Shown: one piece after another, positions 1 through 8,985 of the stretch
How positions within the stretch are numbered: the stretch's first letter is position 1
Layout of the letters: each line of letters starts with the position of its first letter
From: Cohnella luojiensis
GTDB taxonomy: Bacteria > Bacillota > Bacilli > Paenibacillales > Paenibacillaceae
Direction: 5' to 3'
Assembly: GCF_004564235.1 (NCBI RefSeq)
Contig: NZ_SOMN01000002.1
Coordinates: 186,001 to 250,000, forward strand
DNA: 64,000 nucleotides
Notes under the pieces: generated by a model
Database searches by the model: none
Told to the model about the DNA's origin: nothing
What the model saw: the letters and a program-made list of their open reading frames with translations, nothing else
Program-made: the position numbers and the translations under genes

Positions 1-62
1 GCGGATATTTCAACAAACCGTCCTATTACAGCGTGAAAGAGGGTGAAATCGATGCGCTCTAA
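1..62 (+). CDS. secD: SecD C-terminus (partial, cut by left edge)
   Basis: Only the last 19 codons are visible, in the frame starting at base 3 and ending at TAA 60-62. They encode GYFNKPSYYSVKEGEIDAL, which fits the usual C-terminus of a stand-alone Gram-positive SecD. SecD is the membrane subunit that, with SecF, uses the proton gradient to help preprotein export through SecYEG. The stop lies 8 bases past the secF ATG (52-54), so the two genes overlap by 11 bases. This supports translational coupling and shows that SecD and SecF are separate proteins here, unlike the fused SecDF of Bacillus subtilis. The call rests on the short tail plus the adjacent secF. Confidence 0.75.
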   Translation, partial: GYFNKPSYYSVKEGEIDAL

Positions 63-960
63 ACGTACCTTCGACTTCGTGAAGACCAGCCGTCGGTTTT
101 TAATCATTTCCGCGATTATCACGCTCCTCGGTATCGTGATCGTAAGCATTTCCGGATTGAACTACGGCATTGATTTCAGTTCCGGAACATCAATGGATAT
201 CTCTACCAAGAAACCCGTTACCGAAGAGAAATTGAGAGCCTTTCTTGATGAACAGAAGATAGGTGAATATACGTTAACTACTGCGGAGAACCGTGATTCC
301 ATCCGTTTTAAAGAGGCGCTAAACGAAAACCAGGAAAAAGACTTCAAGGCCGCTTTCAGCGCACAAATCGATCCGGATGCATCTTATGAGATTAACATCG
401 TCGACGTCGACATCGCGCGCGAACAACAGCAAAGCGCTCTAATAGGCATGGCCATTGCCTGCTTAGGTATCGTCATCTACGTTAGCATTCGTTTTGAATG
501 GCGCTTCGCGATCTCGGCCGTAGTATCTCTGATCTATAGCGCGTTCTTCGTTATTACGATGTTTTCCATTTTCCGGCTGGAAGTGAATCTGCCTTTCATC
601 CTTGCCGTTCTGACGATTATCGGTTACGCGATCAACGATACGGTCGTTATCTTCGACCGAATCAGGGAGAACCTGCGTTTTGCTAAAATCAAGACGGCGG
701 CCGATCTGGACGCGCTAGTAAACAAGAGCGTTTGGCAGACGTTGTCGCGTTCGATTAATACGGTAATTACGGTACTTATCGCATCCGTTTGCTTGTTCAT
801 TTTCGGCAGCGAATCGATTAAGTTATTCTCGCTTGCGATGATTTTCGGTTTGGTGGCCGGAGCCTATTCTTCTATCTTCATTGCCAGCCAGCTCTGGTTG
901 TACCTGAAGAAGAGACAGCCTATCAAGAAAGTAGCGGTTAAACCGCAAAGCACGCCTTAA
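52..960 (+). CDS. secF: Protein translocase subunit SecF
   Basis: 302 residues. SecF pairs with SecD in the cytoplasmic membrane to drive late steps of Sec-dependent export. Visible features are an N-terminal membrane segment (about residues 15-35), the conserved GLNYGIDFSSGTSMDI block just after it, a periplasmic-type loop to about 120, and five further membrane segments. One of these carries the family motif around YAINDTVVIFDRIREN (about 195-210), whose Asp is important for proton coupling in the family. I chose ATG 52 because AGAGGGTG lies 6-7 bases upstream; an in-frame GTG at 43 overlaps that ribosome site. The gene overlaps secD. Confidence 0.95.
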   Translation: MRSKRTFDFVKTSRRFLIISAIITLLGIVIVSISGLNYGIDFSSGTSMDISTKKPVTEEKLRAFLDEQKIGEYTLTTAENRDSIRFKEALNENQEKDFKAAFSAQIDPDASYEINIVDVDIAREQQQSALIGMAIACLGIVIYVSIRFEWRFAISAVVSLIYSAFFVITMFSIFRLEVNLPFILAVLTIIGYAINDTVVIFDRIRENLRFAKIKTAADLDALVNKSVWQTLSRSINTVITVLIASVCLFIFGSESIKLFSLAMIFGLVAGAYSSIFIASQLWLYLKKRQPIKKVAVKPQSTP

Positions 961-983
961 GCAACAGGAAAGGAGTGGCTCTA

Positions 984-1925
984 TTGGCTATGGAACAACG
1001 CTCCGTAACTGCTGAACGCGGCTCACTGGTTTCTCTGTGGGGGCTACTCGGCTTGTGTATCGTTAAAGGTTCCGTCGGTTGGTTAACGGGGAGCAAAGCC
1101 TTAATGGCCGATGCTTGCCAGTCGGCAGCCGATTGCGCGGGCACATTCACTTCTTATCTGGGAATACGCAAAGCGCGCGTTAACCCGAATGCGGCTAGTA
1201 CTGTGCGGCATCAACCCGAGACGATAGCGGCCATCGTGTTATCGGCGATGCTGCTCGTAGCGGGAATCGAGATCGGGATTTCCTCGGCGCGATCGGTTGC
1301 GAACGGCGTCGACGAAGCTCCCGGTATCGGAGCCGTAGTTATCATCGTGGCAGGAATCGGCGTAAGAGAAGGACTTATCCGCTATCGACGCAGCCGAGAT
1401 AGCCGCAGCGGCATTCGCGGAGATCGAGGCGGCGATAATCGTTCGGATATCTTCGCCTCGTTAACCGCTCTTGTCGGAACTTCGGGCGCGTTCGTTGGCG
1501 AGCTTTACGATATGCCATACCTATATGTCCTTGATCCAGCCGCTGGAATCGTCATATCGGTGTTCGTCGTCCGGATGGGTTACCGCATGACGGCAAGCGT
1601 CTTGCGCACTTCCGATCGTTACGCGTTGGATGAAGCGGACGCGCAATCCTTGCTTGAAGCCGTTCAGAGAATTGACGGCGTTGTCGCCGTTGACGAAGTG
1701 AAAGCCAGAGAGCATGGGCATTACGTTATATTGGACGTCGTGATTCGGGTTAACCCGAGAATCAGCGTGTTCGAGGGTCAGGATATCGCTCATCGCGTAC
1801 GCCGCCAATTAACCAAACGATTCCTGCACGTTATGGATGCCAATGTCAAAGTGCAGCCCTATGACCCGGGATATCCTTATAAGTCTAATCATCATGAAGA
1901 AGAAATTACATCGCTTCTGCAATAG
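984..1925 (+). CDS. Cation diffusion facilitator family transporter
   Basis: About 313 residues. CDF proteins export divalent metals in exchange for protons, using six membrane helices and a cytoplasmic metal-binding C-terminal domain. Helix 2 has the motif MADACQSAADCAG, where zinc transporters usually have a His (DAxHxxxD); here a Gln occupies that place. The helix 5 equivalent reads DNRSDIFASLTALVG, also without His. The C-terminal domain has HGHYVILDVVIRVNP and a final HHEEE. The metal is therefore uncertain and may be Mn or Fe rather than Zn. The TTG at 984 has an AGGAG 8 bases upstream; GTG 975 overlaps that site. The gene follows secF by 23 bases and ends at a hairpin terminator. Confidence 0.85.
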   Translation: MAMEQRSVTAERGSLVSLWGLLGLCIVKGSVGWLTGSKALMADACQSAADCAGTFTSYLGIRKARVNPNAASTVRHQPETIAAIVLSAMLLVAGIEIGISSARSVANGVDEAPGIGAVVIIVAGIGVREGLIRYRRSRDSRSGIRGDRGGDNRSDIFASLTALVGTSGAFVGELYDMPYLYVLDPAAGIVISVFVVRMGYRMTASVLRTSDRYALDEADAQSLLEAVQRIDGVVAVDEVKAREHGHYVILDVVIRVNPRISVFEGQDIAHRVRRQLTKRFLHVMDANVKVQPYDPGYPYKSNHHEEEITSLLQ

Positions 1926-1949
1926 TGTTTATCGGTTGCATCAAAATTC

Positions 1950-1984
1950 AATCCGCCGTCAACCTGCCGGCGGATTTATTCTTG
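1950..1984 (+). terminator. Intrinsic terminator after the cation-efflux gene
   Basis: A perfect 9-bp stem, AATCCGCCG (1950-1958) with CGGCGGATT (1968-1976), is followed by TATTCTTG. It separates the secDF/CDF unit from recJ. Confidence 0.75.
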
Positions 1985-2013
1985 TCAGCGCTATAGGGAG
2001 GGAGTAACCTATC

Positions 2014-4449
2014 ATGATTAAATCCAAATACAGATGGGATATCCCCGTTCAGGACGAAGAGCTCGTAACTCGGCTTGCCCATGACTTGAACGTTAGCCGG
2101 TTAGTGGCAGGAGTGCTGGTCAATAGGGGCTGGAAATCCGCTGAGCAGGCTTTGCCATTCCTCCAAGCGGATACTGGAGATTTGGTGAACCCTTTTTTAA
2201 TGAAGGGGATGACCGAAGCCGTCGAGAGAATATCCCGTGCGGTACGGGAAGGAGAACGAATACGCGTTTATGGAGACTATGACGCGGATGGCGTGACTTC
2301 TACGACGCTTATGATACGTTTGCTGAGCGAATTAGGGGCAACCTTCGACACTTATATTCCCCATAGAAGCCGGGAGGGGTATGGGCTTAATCTCGGTGCC
2401 ATCGATCTAGCCTCGGAAGCCGGCGTCCGGTTGCTTATTACGGTGGACAATGGAATTAGCGCGGTTGACCAAATCGCCTATGCCGGGAAGTTAGGCATTG
2501 ACGTAGTCGTGACCGATCATCACGAACCGCCGGAGATCGTGCCGGATGCGGTCGCTCTCGTTAATCCGAAACAGAAGGACTGCCCTTATCCCTTCAAGGG
2601 ACTTTGCGGGGCGGGAGTCGTTTTCAAGCTTGCGCATGCCATGTTCGGGCATCCGAAGATCGAGTATGCGGATTTGGCGGCAATCGGAACGATAGCGGAC
2701 TTGATGCCGCTAACCGGCGAGAATCGCATAATCGCGCGCCTCGGGCTTGAGCAGATGCGCCGCGGGCCGAATCCCGGCATTCGTGCGCTCTGCAAGGTAT
2801 GCGCGGTGAAGCCGGAAGACTTGACCAGCGGGAGAATCGGGTTCTCCCTGGCGCCGCGGCTGAATGCGGGGGGAAGGCTTGAGCATGCGGACAGAGCGGT
2901 TAAGCTGCTCGCTGCGGCCGGAGACGAGGAGGCCGAGCTGCTGGCTCACGAGCTTGATAAGTTGAATGTCGAGCGCCAAGCGTTGGTCGAGCAAACGGTA
3001 ATCGAAGCGGAGGAGATGTGGCAGAATCAATGCGCGTCCGAGCCAGGTAAGCTAAGCAATGTTATCGTTCTCGCCAAAGAAGGTTGGAACGCGGGCATCG
3101 CCGGACTGGTCGCTTCTAAGCTAGTGGAACGATACTACCGTCCGACCATCGTTCTGGCCATGGATGCGGATTCGGGGAAATGCAAAGGTTCGGCGCGTTC
3201 CATTGACGGATTCGATCTCTACGCGGCTCTTACGGAATGCGCGGACCTAATGGAGCATTACGGGGGCCATCAAGCAGCGGCCGGCATGACCATTACCCAT
3301 GCAAACATTGCCGAGCTCGCGGGACGTCTACATACGTTAGCGGAACAATGGCTTAACGCGGAAGACTGGCAGCCGAAACGCAGAATCGATCTTAGCATTC
3401 CGCTATCCGAGATTACGCTTAAGGCGATTGACCAGATGGCTCGATTGGAGCCGTTCGGGAACGGGAATCCTACGCCGCGAATTCTAATCCGTGACGTGTT
3501 GATTCGGGAAAGTCGCACGATGGGGAAAGAGGACAAGCATTTGCGTATGACCGTAGAACAAGCGGGCAGCACGGTCGAAGTTGTCGCATTCGGTATGGGA
3601 GATCAGCGTGAACGTCTGGCGCCGGGACTAAAAATAGATCTTCTTGGCGAGTTATCGGTTAATGAATGGAACGGTAATCGTAAGGTGCAAGCCATGTTCC
3701 AAGACTTCCGGTCGCAGCATCTGCATCTGAACGATAGGCGGAAGGAACGAAATGTTTGGGGAGCGGTTGAAAAGCTTATCGTTAATCAGCAGAGCGGCTT
3801 AGCGGTTGGTTGCTCGCCTCTTGCGATTTTCAATGAGGCGGTTTCCAGATTTGGGCCTGCGGGAATTCCGATCAGCGCGTATACTGTTGCAGGGATCGAC
3901 AATAACGGGAATACGGCCATTCAAACGGCGGCAACCTCCGAGCGGTATGTTGATCGTCGCGGAGAATGGCGGCATCTGATATTGATCGGTCTACCTTCTA
4001 GCGACCAAGAAGTTAGAGTGTTAAAGGAATGGCTTGCTCCGAAGAGGGGATTGGAGAGCGTAACGGTATTCTCTGGGCAAGATAAAGGAAGCCATACCCT
4101 GGAACCGGGCGGAGCGAGTTTCCCCGAGCGGAAGCACTTTGCTGAGGTATATGCGATGTGCCGCCAGCGCGGCCAATGGATTGACAGTCCCGATGGGTTT
4201 ATCCAGGAAACTGCCGAGAAGACGGAATGGCCGTTATCCACCGTTAGAATGATGCATGAAATATTTATCGAGCTTGGTTTTATTTCGGCAGAAGGAGCTT
4301 CGCGGAAGATCGTCTCCGAGCCCCCGCGCAGGGAATTAGAGGAATCTTCGCGGTACCGCAAGGCCCGAGACCACGCCCAAGGATTGAGACTAACGGAAAT
4401 GACGACGGAAGAACTTCATGGTTGGATGTCTTCTTGCCATGTTCTCTAG
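2014..4449 (+). CDS. recJ: Single-stranded-DNA-specific exonuclease RecJ
   Basis: 811 residues. RecJ degrades single-stranded DNA 5' to 3' in recombination and mismatch repair. The DHH phosphoesterase core is clear: motif [11 protein letters not shown] at residues 88-97, DNG at 145-147 and the DHH signature VTDHH at 166-170. The DHHA1 domain follows with [16 protein letters not shown] and later GGHQAAAGM. An OB-fold region comes next (about 460-560). A C-terminal extension of roughly 230 residues, beyond the E. coli-length core, is typical of Bacillus-type RecJ. The start has a GGGAGGGAG site 10 bases before the ATG. apt follows, as in Bacillus. Confidence 0.97.
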   Translation: MIKSKYRWDIPVQDEELVTRLAHDLNVSRLVAGVLVNRGWKSAEQALPFLQADTGDLVNPFLMKGMTEAVERISRAVREGERIRVYGDYDADGVTSTTLMIRLLSELGATFDTYIPHRSREGYGLNLGAIDLASEAGVRLLITVDNGISAVDQIAYAGKLGIDVVVTDHHEPPEIVPDAVALVNPKQKDCPYPFKGLCGAGVVFKLAHAMFGHPKIEYADLAAIGTIADLMPLTGENRIIARLGLEQMRRGPNPGIRALCKVCAVKPEDLTSGRIGFSLAPRLNAGGRLEHADRAVKLLAAAGDEEAELLAHELDKLNVERQALVEQTVIEAEEMWQNQCASEPGKLSNVIVLAKEGWNAGIAGLVASKLVERYYRPTIVLAMDADSGKCKGSARSIDGFDLYAALTECADLMEHYGGHQAAAGMTITHANIAELAGRLHTLAEQWLNAEDWQPKRRIDLSIPLSEITLKAIDQMARLEPFGNGNPTPRILIRDVLIRESRTMGKEDKHLRMTVEQAGSTVEVVAFGMGDQRERLAPGLKIDLLGELSVNEWNGNRKVQAMFQDFRSQHLHLNDRRKERNVWGAVEKLIVNQQSGLAVGCSPLAIFNEAVSRFGPAGIPISAYTVAGIDNNGNTAIQTAATSERYVDRRGEWRHLILIGLPSSDQEVRVLKEWLAPKRGLESVTVFSGQDKGSHTLEPGGASFPERKHFAEVYAMCRQRGQWIDSPDGFIQETAEKTEWPLSTVRMMHEIFIELGFISAEGASRKIVSEPPRRELEESSRYRKARDHAQGLRLTEMTTEELHGWMSSCHVL

Positions 4450-4472
4450 CCAAATGGCGGGGAAAAAGTGTA

Positions 4473-4478
4473 TAATGC
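4473..4478 (+). promoter_or_regulatory. Possible -10 element for apt
   Basis: A consensus TATAAT lies 54 bases before the apt GTG, just after the recJ stop. I see no convincing -35 element at 16-18 bases, so this is only a candidate. Confidence 0.35.
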
Positions 4479-4531
4479 AGTTCGTGATAAATAAGTATAC
4501 GTTTCATTCCCTAAAGGAGAGTTTGATATTC

Positions 4532-5044
4532 GTGAATTTCAAAGACTACATCCGGGTTATCCCGGATTTTCCGCAACCGGGCATTCGGTTTAAAGATATT
4601 ACGACATTGCTTAAAGACGGTCCTGCCTATCGCGCAGCCATCGATTCGTTAAAAGAAATGGTAAAGGAAAAGGAAATCGACCTGATCGCGGGCCCGGAAG
4701 CTCGCGGATTCGTCGTTGGAGCGCCTCTCGCGATCGCGTTGGGAGTAGGCTTCGTTCCGATCCGCAAGAGCGGCAAGCTGCCGGGCAATACGGTGGAAGC
4801 GGCTTACGACTTGGAATACGGCAAAGACCGTCTCGCCATTCATAGCGACTCCATTCAGCCGGGACAGAAAATACTGATCGCGGACGACCTGCTTGCTACC
4901 GGGGGAACAATCGCGACTTCGATCGATCTGATCACTAAGCTTGGGGGAGAGATCGTGGGGGCCGCGTTCTTGATCGAGCTTAGTTATTTAAGCGGAAGAG
5001 ACAAATTGTCGGGACTCGATGTCGTTTCCCTGGTTACTTACTAA
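4532..5044 (+). CDS. apt: Adenine phosphoribosyltransferase
   Basis: 170 residues. Apt converts adenine and PRPP to AMP in purine salvage. The N-terminus [18 protein letters not shown] is highly characteristic, as is the PRPP-binding loop DDLLATGGT (about residues 117-125). I chose GTG 4532 because it gives this canonical N-terminus and follows AAAGGAGA by 11 bases; a longer reading frame from 4418 runs back into recJ and is not supported. The recJ-apt-rel order is the same as in Bacillus. Confidence 0.96.
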   Translation: MNFKDYIRVIPDFPQPGIRFKDITTLLKDGPAYRAAIDSLKEMVKEKEIDLIAGPEARGFVVGAPLAIALGVGFVPIRKSGKLPGNTVEAAYDLEYGKDRLAIHSDSIQPGQKILIADDLLATGGTIATSIDLITKLGGEIVGAAFLIELSYLSGRDKLSGLDVVSLVTY

Positions 5045-5061
5045 TAAGAGCGAAATAGGAA

Positions 5062-5101
5062 GGACATTCCTTAGTTTAACGACGGGGGATGTCTTTTTTG
5101 G
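5062..5101 (+). terminator. Intrinsic terminator after apt
   Basis: GACATTCC (5063-5070) pairs with GGGATGTC (5086-5093), with one G-T pair, followed by six T. This separates apt from rel. Confidence 0.75.
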
Positions 5102-5175
5102 TAGCCGCTATTCCTATGCGGTTACGCTCAATTTAGGTATGTCATATGTTGTAACAATTACGCTCGGAAGCAAGG

Positions 5176-5205
5176 TTGACGTTTCCTGTCGCTAAGAGGC
5201 ATAAT
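5176..5205 (+). promoter_or_regulatory. Sigma-A-type promoter for rel
   Basis: TTGACG (5176-5181), an 18-base spacer and CATAAT (5200-5205) lie 60 bases before the rel ATG. Confidence 0.65.
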
Positions 5206-5264
5206 GGTAGCAATAACTTCAGGGGAAACTCCCGGCGTACGGCGCCGGCGGAAAGGAATTCAGC

Positions 5265-7457
5265 ATGGGCATGGAGCTGCTTCTCGAGAAAGCAACCACA
5301 TATATGAAAGAACAAGATTTGCAGAAAATCCGGGAAGCTTACGAATTCGCCGAAGAGGCGCATCGCGGCCAAGTTCGTAAATCCGGTGAACCTTATATCC
5401 TGCATCCCGTAGCCGTTGCCGAAATCTGCATGGGTATGCAGATGGATGTCACTACGGTAATGGCTGCACTTCTTCACGACGTTGTCGAAGACACGAACGT
5501 CACCGTCGAAGATCTTCGCGACCGTTTCGGCGAAGTCATCGCTGGACTTGTCGACGGCTTAACCAAGCTTGAGCGGATTCAATTTCAGTCGAAGGAAGAG
5601 CAGCAGAACGAGAACTACCGCAAGATGTTCGTGGCGATGGCGAACGATATTCGGGTTATTCTGATTAAGCTGGCCGACCGGCTCCATAATATGCGCACGC
5701 TTAAGTTCCAGTCGGAAGAGAGCCAGCGGCGCATCGCGCACGAGACGCTGGAAATTTTCGTTCCGATCGCCCACAGGCTCGGGATCAGCGCGATCAAGTG
5801 GGAAATGGAGGACATCGCGCTCCGGTTTCTCAATCCCCAGCAATATTATCGCATAGCCCATCTGATGAAAATGAAACGCACGGAGCGGGAGCAGCACATT
5901 GCGGAGTTGATCGAACGAATTCGCGAGAAGCTGGAGGAAATGGGCATACAAGGAGATATTTCCGGGCGTCCGAAGCATATTTACAGCGTCTATAAGAAGA
6001 TGTCTAACCGCAACAAACAATTCAACGAGATTTACGATTTGCTGGCGATACGCATTCTTGTCGATAACGTGAAGGATTGTTACGCGACGCTCGGAATCAT
6101 TCATACGTTATGGAAGCCGATGCCGGGACGTTTTAAAGATTATATAGCCATGCCGAAGGCGAATTTGTATCAATCCTTGCATACGACGATCATCGGGTCG
6201 ACGGGGGAACCGACGGAAGTACAAATCCGTACATGGGATATGCACAGGACAAGCGAAATCGGAATCGCAGCCCACTGGGCTTATAAGGATGGAAACACGA
6301 CTGGCGTAACGCCCGGCAGCTTCGGGGATAAAATGAATTGGTTCCGCGAAATCATCGAGCTGCAGCAGGAAACCCGCGATGCGGCGGAGTTCATGGAATC
6401 GTTGAAAATGGATTTCTTTTCCGATCTCGTATTCGTGTTCACGCCCAAAGGCGAAGTATTCGAGCTGCCTGCGGGAGCCGTTCCGCTCGATTTTGCATTC
6501 CGCGTTCATACCGAGGTCGGCAACCGGACGATCGGCGCCAAAGTTAACGGTCGTATCGTTCCGCTTGACCACAAACTAAAGACTGGCGACATCGTAGAGA
6601 TTCTTACTTCGAAGCATTCCTACGGTCCGAGTCAGGATTGGCTTAAAATCGCGCAATCCTCCCATGCGAGAAGCAAGATTCGCCAATGGTTCAAGAAAGA
6701 GCAGCGGGAAGAGAGCGTCGATAAGGGGCGCGACCTGCTTGAGCGGGAGTTGAAACGGCTAGGCTTGGAGCCTCATGAATGGATGTCGGAGGATAAACTC
6801 CAGGAAGCGGCTAAGAAATTTACTTTTAACGATATAGAAGATATGATGTCGGCTATCGGATTCGGCGGCATAACGGCTGCCCAAATCTGCACGAAGCTGA
6901 CGGAGAAAATGCGCAAGGAAGCGGAAGAGGCGCAGCAAATCCAATTGACGACGGAAGTCAAGGAAATGAAAGCTCCCGCGTCGGCAACGGAGAAACGGCG
7001 TCCGACCCATGGGGTCAGCGTGAAGGGCGTAGATAACCTGCTTGTTCGTTTCGCGAGATGCTGTAATCCAGTGCCGGGAGACGACATTGTCGGTTATATT
7101 ACGCGCGGTCGAGGCGTGTCCGTTCATCGGAGCGACTGTCCGAACATTCCGACCGGAGAAGACGGAGAAGAAGCGGCTCGCGTCATCGAGGTCGATTGGG
7201 AGTCGGCCGTCGAGTCGAATTACAGCGTCGAGATCGAGATTCTCGGCCACGACCGCAGAGGATTGCTGAACGAGGTTCTTCAGGCGGTTTCGGAGAGCAA
7301 GACGAACATAGCCGCCGTATCGGGTCGTTCCGATAAGAATAAGATGGCGATTATGCATATGACGATCCTTATTCGCAACAAGGATCACCTTCAGTCGGTC
7401 GTCGATAAAATCAAACGCGTCAAAGATATTTTTTCCGTGCAACGGATGATGCAATAG
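5265..7457 (+). CDS. relA: Bifunctional (p)ppGpp synthetase/hydrolase Rel
   Basis: 730 residues, the usual length for a long RelA/SpoT homologue. It makes the stringent-response alarmone from ATP and GDP/GTP and also hydrolyses it. The HD hydrolase domain is intact: H33 in [19 protein letters not shown], the HD pair at 71-72 (LLHDVVEDT) and [21 protein letters not shown]. The synthetase domain follows with [12 protein letters not shown] and [10 protein letters not shown]. Then come TGS ([21 protein letters not shown]), a conserved Cys region ([23 protein letters not shown]) and a C-terminal ACT domain. AAAGGAA sits 7-8 bases before ATG 5265. dtd follows, as in Bacillus. Confidence 0.97.
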   Translation: MGMELLLEKATTYMKEQDLQKIREAYEFAEEAHRGQVRKSGEPYILHPVAVAEICMGMQMDVTTVMAALLHDVVEDTNVTVEDLRDRFGEVIAGLVDGLTKLERIQFQSKEEQQNENYRKMFVAMANDIRVILIKLADRLHNMRTLKFQSEESQRRIAHETLEIFVPIAHRLGISAIKWEMEDIALRFLNPQQYYRIAHLMKMKRTEREQHIAELIERIREKLEEMGIQGDISGRPKHIYSVYKKMSNRNKQFNEIYDLLAIRILVDNVKDCYATLGIIHTLWKPMPGRFKDYIAMPKANLYQSLHTTIIGSTGEPTEVQIRTWDMHRTSEIGIAAHWAYKDGNTTGVTPGSFGDKMNWFREIIELQQETRDAAEFMESLKMDFFSDLVFVFTPKGEVFELPAGAVPLDFAFRVHTEVGNRTIGAKVNGRIVPLDHKLKTGDIVEILTSKHSYGPSQDWLKIAQSSHARSKIRQWFKKEQREESVDKGRDLLERELKRLGLEPHEWMSEDKLQEAAKKFTFNDIEDMMSAIGFGGITAAQICTKLTEKMRKEAEEAQQIQLTTEVKEMKAPASATEKRRPTHGVSVKGVDNLLVRFARCCNPVPGDDIVGYITRGRGVSVHRSDCPNIPTGEDGEEAARVIEVDWESAVESNYSVEIEILGHDRRGLLNEVLQAVSESKTNIAAVSGRSDKNKMAIMHMTILIRNKDHLQSVVDKIKRVKDIFSVQRMMQ

Positions 7458-7488
7458 CAACAGGCAGCTAGAACGGGGGGAACAGGGA

Positions 7489-7935
7489 GTGAAAGTCGTA
7501 TTACAGCGCGTATCCGAAGCAAGAGTAACCGTCGATGATCATGTCGTTGGAGAAATCGGTGCAGGCTTGATGCTGCTAATCGGCGTAGGACAAGAGGATA
7601 CGGAGCAGGATTTGGTCTGGATGGCGGACAAGCTTGCGGGACTAAGAATATTCGAGGACGAAGCCGGAAAAATGAATCTGTCGGTCGAAGACGTCAAGGG
7701 AGCCATCCTATCGGTATCCCAGTTCACGTTGTACGGGGATTGCCGCAAGGGCAAGCGGCCGAATTTCATGGGCGCCGCCAGGCCGGAGCAAGCTGTGTCG
7801 TTCTACGAGCAATTCAACGAGCGTCTTCGTTCTCGGGGATTACGGGTGGAAACCGGTCGATTCGGCGCGATGATGGATGTCTCTCTCGTGAATGACGGAC
7901 CGGTTACGCTAATTTTAGACAGCCGGAACGGTTGA
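7489..7935 (+). CDS. dtd: D-aminoacyl-tRNA deacylase
   Basis: 148 residues, the exact family length. Dtd hydrolyses D-amino acids, and glycine, wrongly attached to tRNA. Family motifs are the N-terminal [15 protein letters not shown], the catalytic-region [15 protein letters not shown] and the C-terminal [12 protein letters not shown] (the Gly-cisPro motif is represented by GP). The start is GTG 7489 with GGGGGGAAC upstream. It lies 31 bases after rel and is probably co-transcribed with it. Confidence 0.96.
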   Translation: MKVVLQRVSEARVTVDDHVVGEIGAGLMLLIGVGQEDTEQDLVWMADKLAGLRIFEDEAGKMNLSVEDVKGAILSVSQFTLYGDCRKGKRPNFMGAARPEQAVSFYEQFNERLRSRGLRVETGRFGAMMDVSLVNDGPVTLILDSRNG

Positions 7936-7997
7936 AATTGTGTCCTTGCGGCAACACTACATGTCGAACCCTTCTTTGAAAAAGAAAGGATGTCGGC

Positions 7998-8183
7998 ATG
8001 ATGAGACAATCGCGCAAGGAAGCCAATATGGAGTGGATGATGCGGGAAGGCTTGATGCCGGAACGCAGGGAAGCGATGGCCTTAGCGAGTCAGATCGGCG
8101 AAGAATTCGGGAGCGAGCTGGGGGCGGGTCCGCTAGCGGGAGCCGCTCACGGAAGACGCCAACCCCCCGGCGGGCGAGGCTAA
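7998..8183 (+). CDS. Small hypothetical protein with SASP-like segment
   Basis: 61 residues. GAAAGGATG lies 6-7 bases before tandem ATG codons at 7998 and 8001, so translation is plausible. The middle reads MPERREAMALASQIGEEFGSELGAG, which resembles the part of alpha/beta-type small acid-soluble spore proteins around the germination-protease site (I-x-x-EFG-x-x-LGA). The second conserved SASP block is missing; the protein ends in a Gly/Arg/Pro-rich tail next to the repeat array. It may be a reduced or decayed SASP, or an unrelated small protein. Function is not established. Confidence 0.45.
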   Translation: MMRQSRKEANMEWMMREGLMPERREAMALASQIGEEFGSELGAGPLAGAAHGRRQPPGGRG

Positions 8184-8200
8184 ATCGAGCGGCTCGACCG

Positions 8201-8239
8201 CTCGCGTGATAACGGCACTGCGCGCCGTTATCACGCGAG
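8201..8239. repeat. Perfect 16-bp inverted repeat at the head of array 1
   Basis: CTCGCGTGATAACGGC (8201-8216) and its exact complement (8224-8239) are separated by a 7-base loop. The inner part carries the TAACGGC/GCCGTTA arms of the downstream array, and its TAAC lies 50 bases before that of the first array unit, so it looks like the outermost unit with longer arms. No T-tract follows, so it is not a typical intrinsic terminator. Confidence 0.85.
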
Positions 8240-8258
8240 ATCTGCCGCACGGGACCAC

Positions 8259-8705
8259 GTAACGGCAAGAATTGCCAAGAATTGCCGTTAACAGTTCCCG
8301 AGTTACTCCGAGCACAGTCGGTAACGGCAAAATTGCCGTTAACAGTTCCCGAGTTACTCCGAGCACAGTCGGTAACGGCAAAATGCCGTTAACAGCACCC
8401 GAGTTACTCCGAGCACAGTCGGTAACGGCAAGAATTGCCGTTAACAGCACCCGTGTTACTCCGAGCTCAGTCGGTAACGGCAAGAATTGCCGTTAACAGC
8501 ACCCGTGTTACTCCGAGCTCAGTCGGTAACGGCAAGAATTGCCGTTAACAGCACCCGAGTTACTCCGAACACAGCCCGTAACGGCACGGATTGCCGTTAA
8601 CGGCTCCCGAGTTACTCCGAACACTGCCCGTAACGGCACGGATTGCCGTTAAAAGCACCTAAGCTACTCCGTGCATACCCTGTAAAGGCGCTGATTGCCA
8701 CTACA
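8259..8705. repeat. Array 1: 52-bp palindromic tandem repeat, about 8.5 copies
   Basis: Units begin at 8259, 8321, 8372, 8422, 8474, 8526, 8578 and 8630, with a decayed one at 8682. Steps are 62, 51, 50, 52, 52, 52, 52 and 52. Each unit has a dyad of about 22 bp (GTAACGGCA, a short centre, TGCCGTTAA) followed by a spacer of about 29 bp starting CAGCACCCGAGTTACTCCGA. The 62-bp first unit contains an extra copy of a 10-bp AAGAATTGCC stretch. The period is not a multiple of three, and reading frames across it are artefacts. The spacers are near-identical, so this is not a CRISPR. Confidence 0.9.
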
Positions 8706-8904
8706 ACGCGTCTTCGCGGCTGTGTTACGCGGGGGGATGGCAACGATCCCTTTCTCCTTAACCGTAGATTTCACACGTTATTACCTTTTTCGCAAGTTAG
8801 CGTTTTCTTTTTTGTAACGAAACTGTAATCTTTTATTCATGCCTTCTTAAAGTAAATAGACTACTCTATAGACGACCCCCTTTTTCAATATATTTAACGT
8901 ATGG
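8706..8904. other. Intergenic stretch between array 1 and the hisS terminator/promoter
   Basis: About 200 bases without a supported gene. It begins with GC-rich remnants of the array and becomes T-rich after about 8750. I see no convincing promoter or ORF. Confidence 0.5.
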
Positions 8905-8937
8905 ACCTGTCAGTGAGTTGGCAGGTTATTTTCTTTT
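8905..8937 (+). terminator. Intrinsic terminator upstream of the T-box promoter
   Basis: ACCTGTCA (8905-8912) pairs with TGGCAGGT (8919-8926), with one G-T pair and a 6-base loop, followed by TATTTTCTTTT. It insulates hisS-aspS from upstream transcription. Confidence 0.7.
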
Positions 8938-8950
8938 AAACGAAGTCGTC

Positions 8951-8979
8951 TTGACATGCCCTCGGCAACAGACTACAAT
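8951..8979 (+). promoter_or_regulatory. Sigma-A promoter for the hisS-aspS T-box transcript
   Basis: Consensus TTGACA (8951-8956), a 17-base spacer and TACAAT (8974-8979). Transcription would start near 8986, which gives a leader of about 355 bases. Confidence 0.85.
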
Positions 8980-8985
8980 TAACTA

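Noticed and set aside
43-51. GTG 43 as the secF start
   Set aside because: It overlaps the ribosome site AGAGGGTG that serves ATG 52.
5559-7460. Long antisense ORFs inside rel
   Set aside because: They are shadows of a strongly supported gene, with no start signals or family motifs. The same holds for long antisense frames in recJ, aspS, cimA and amtB.
8133-8496. Coding ORFs on both strands across array 1
   Set aside because: They are readings of the repeat itself. The 52-bp period is not a multiple of three and there are no ribosome sites.
8259-8705. CRISPR array
   Set aside because: Repeat and spacer are both conserved between units, the repeats are palindromic with a 52-bp total period, and no cas genes are present. 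The same applies to array 2 (35358-35950).
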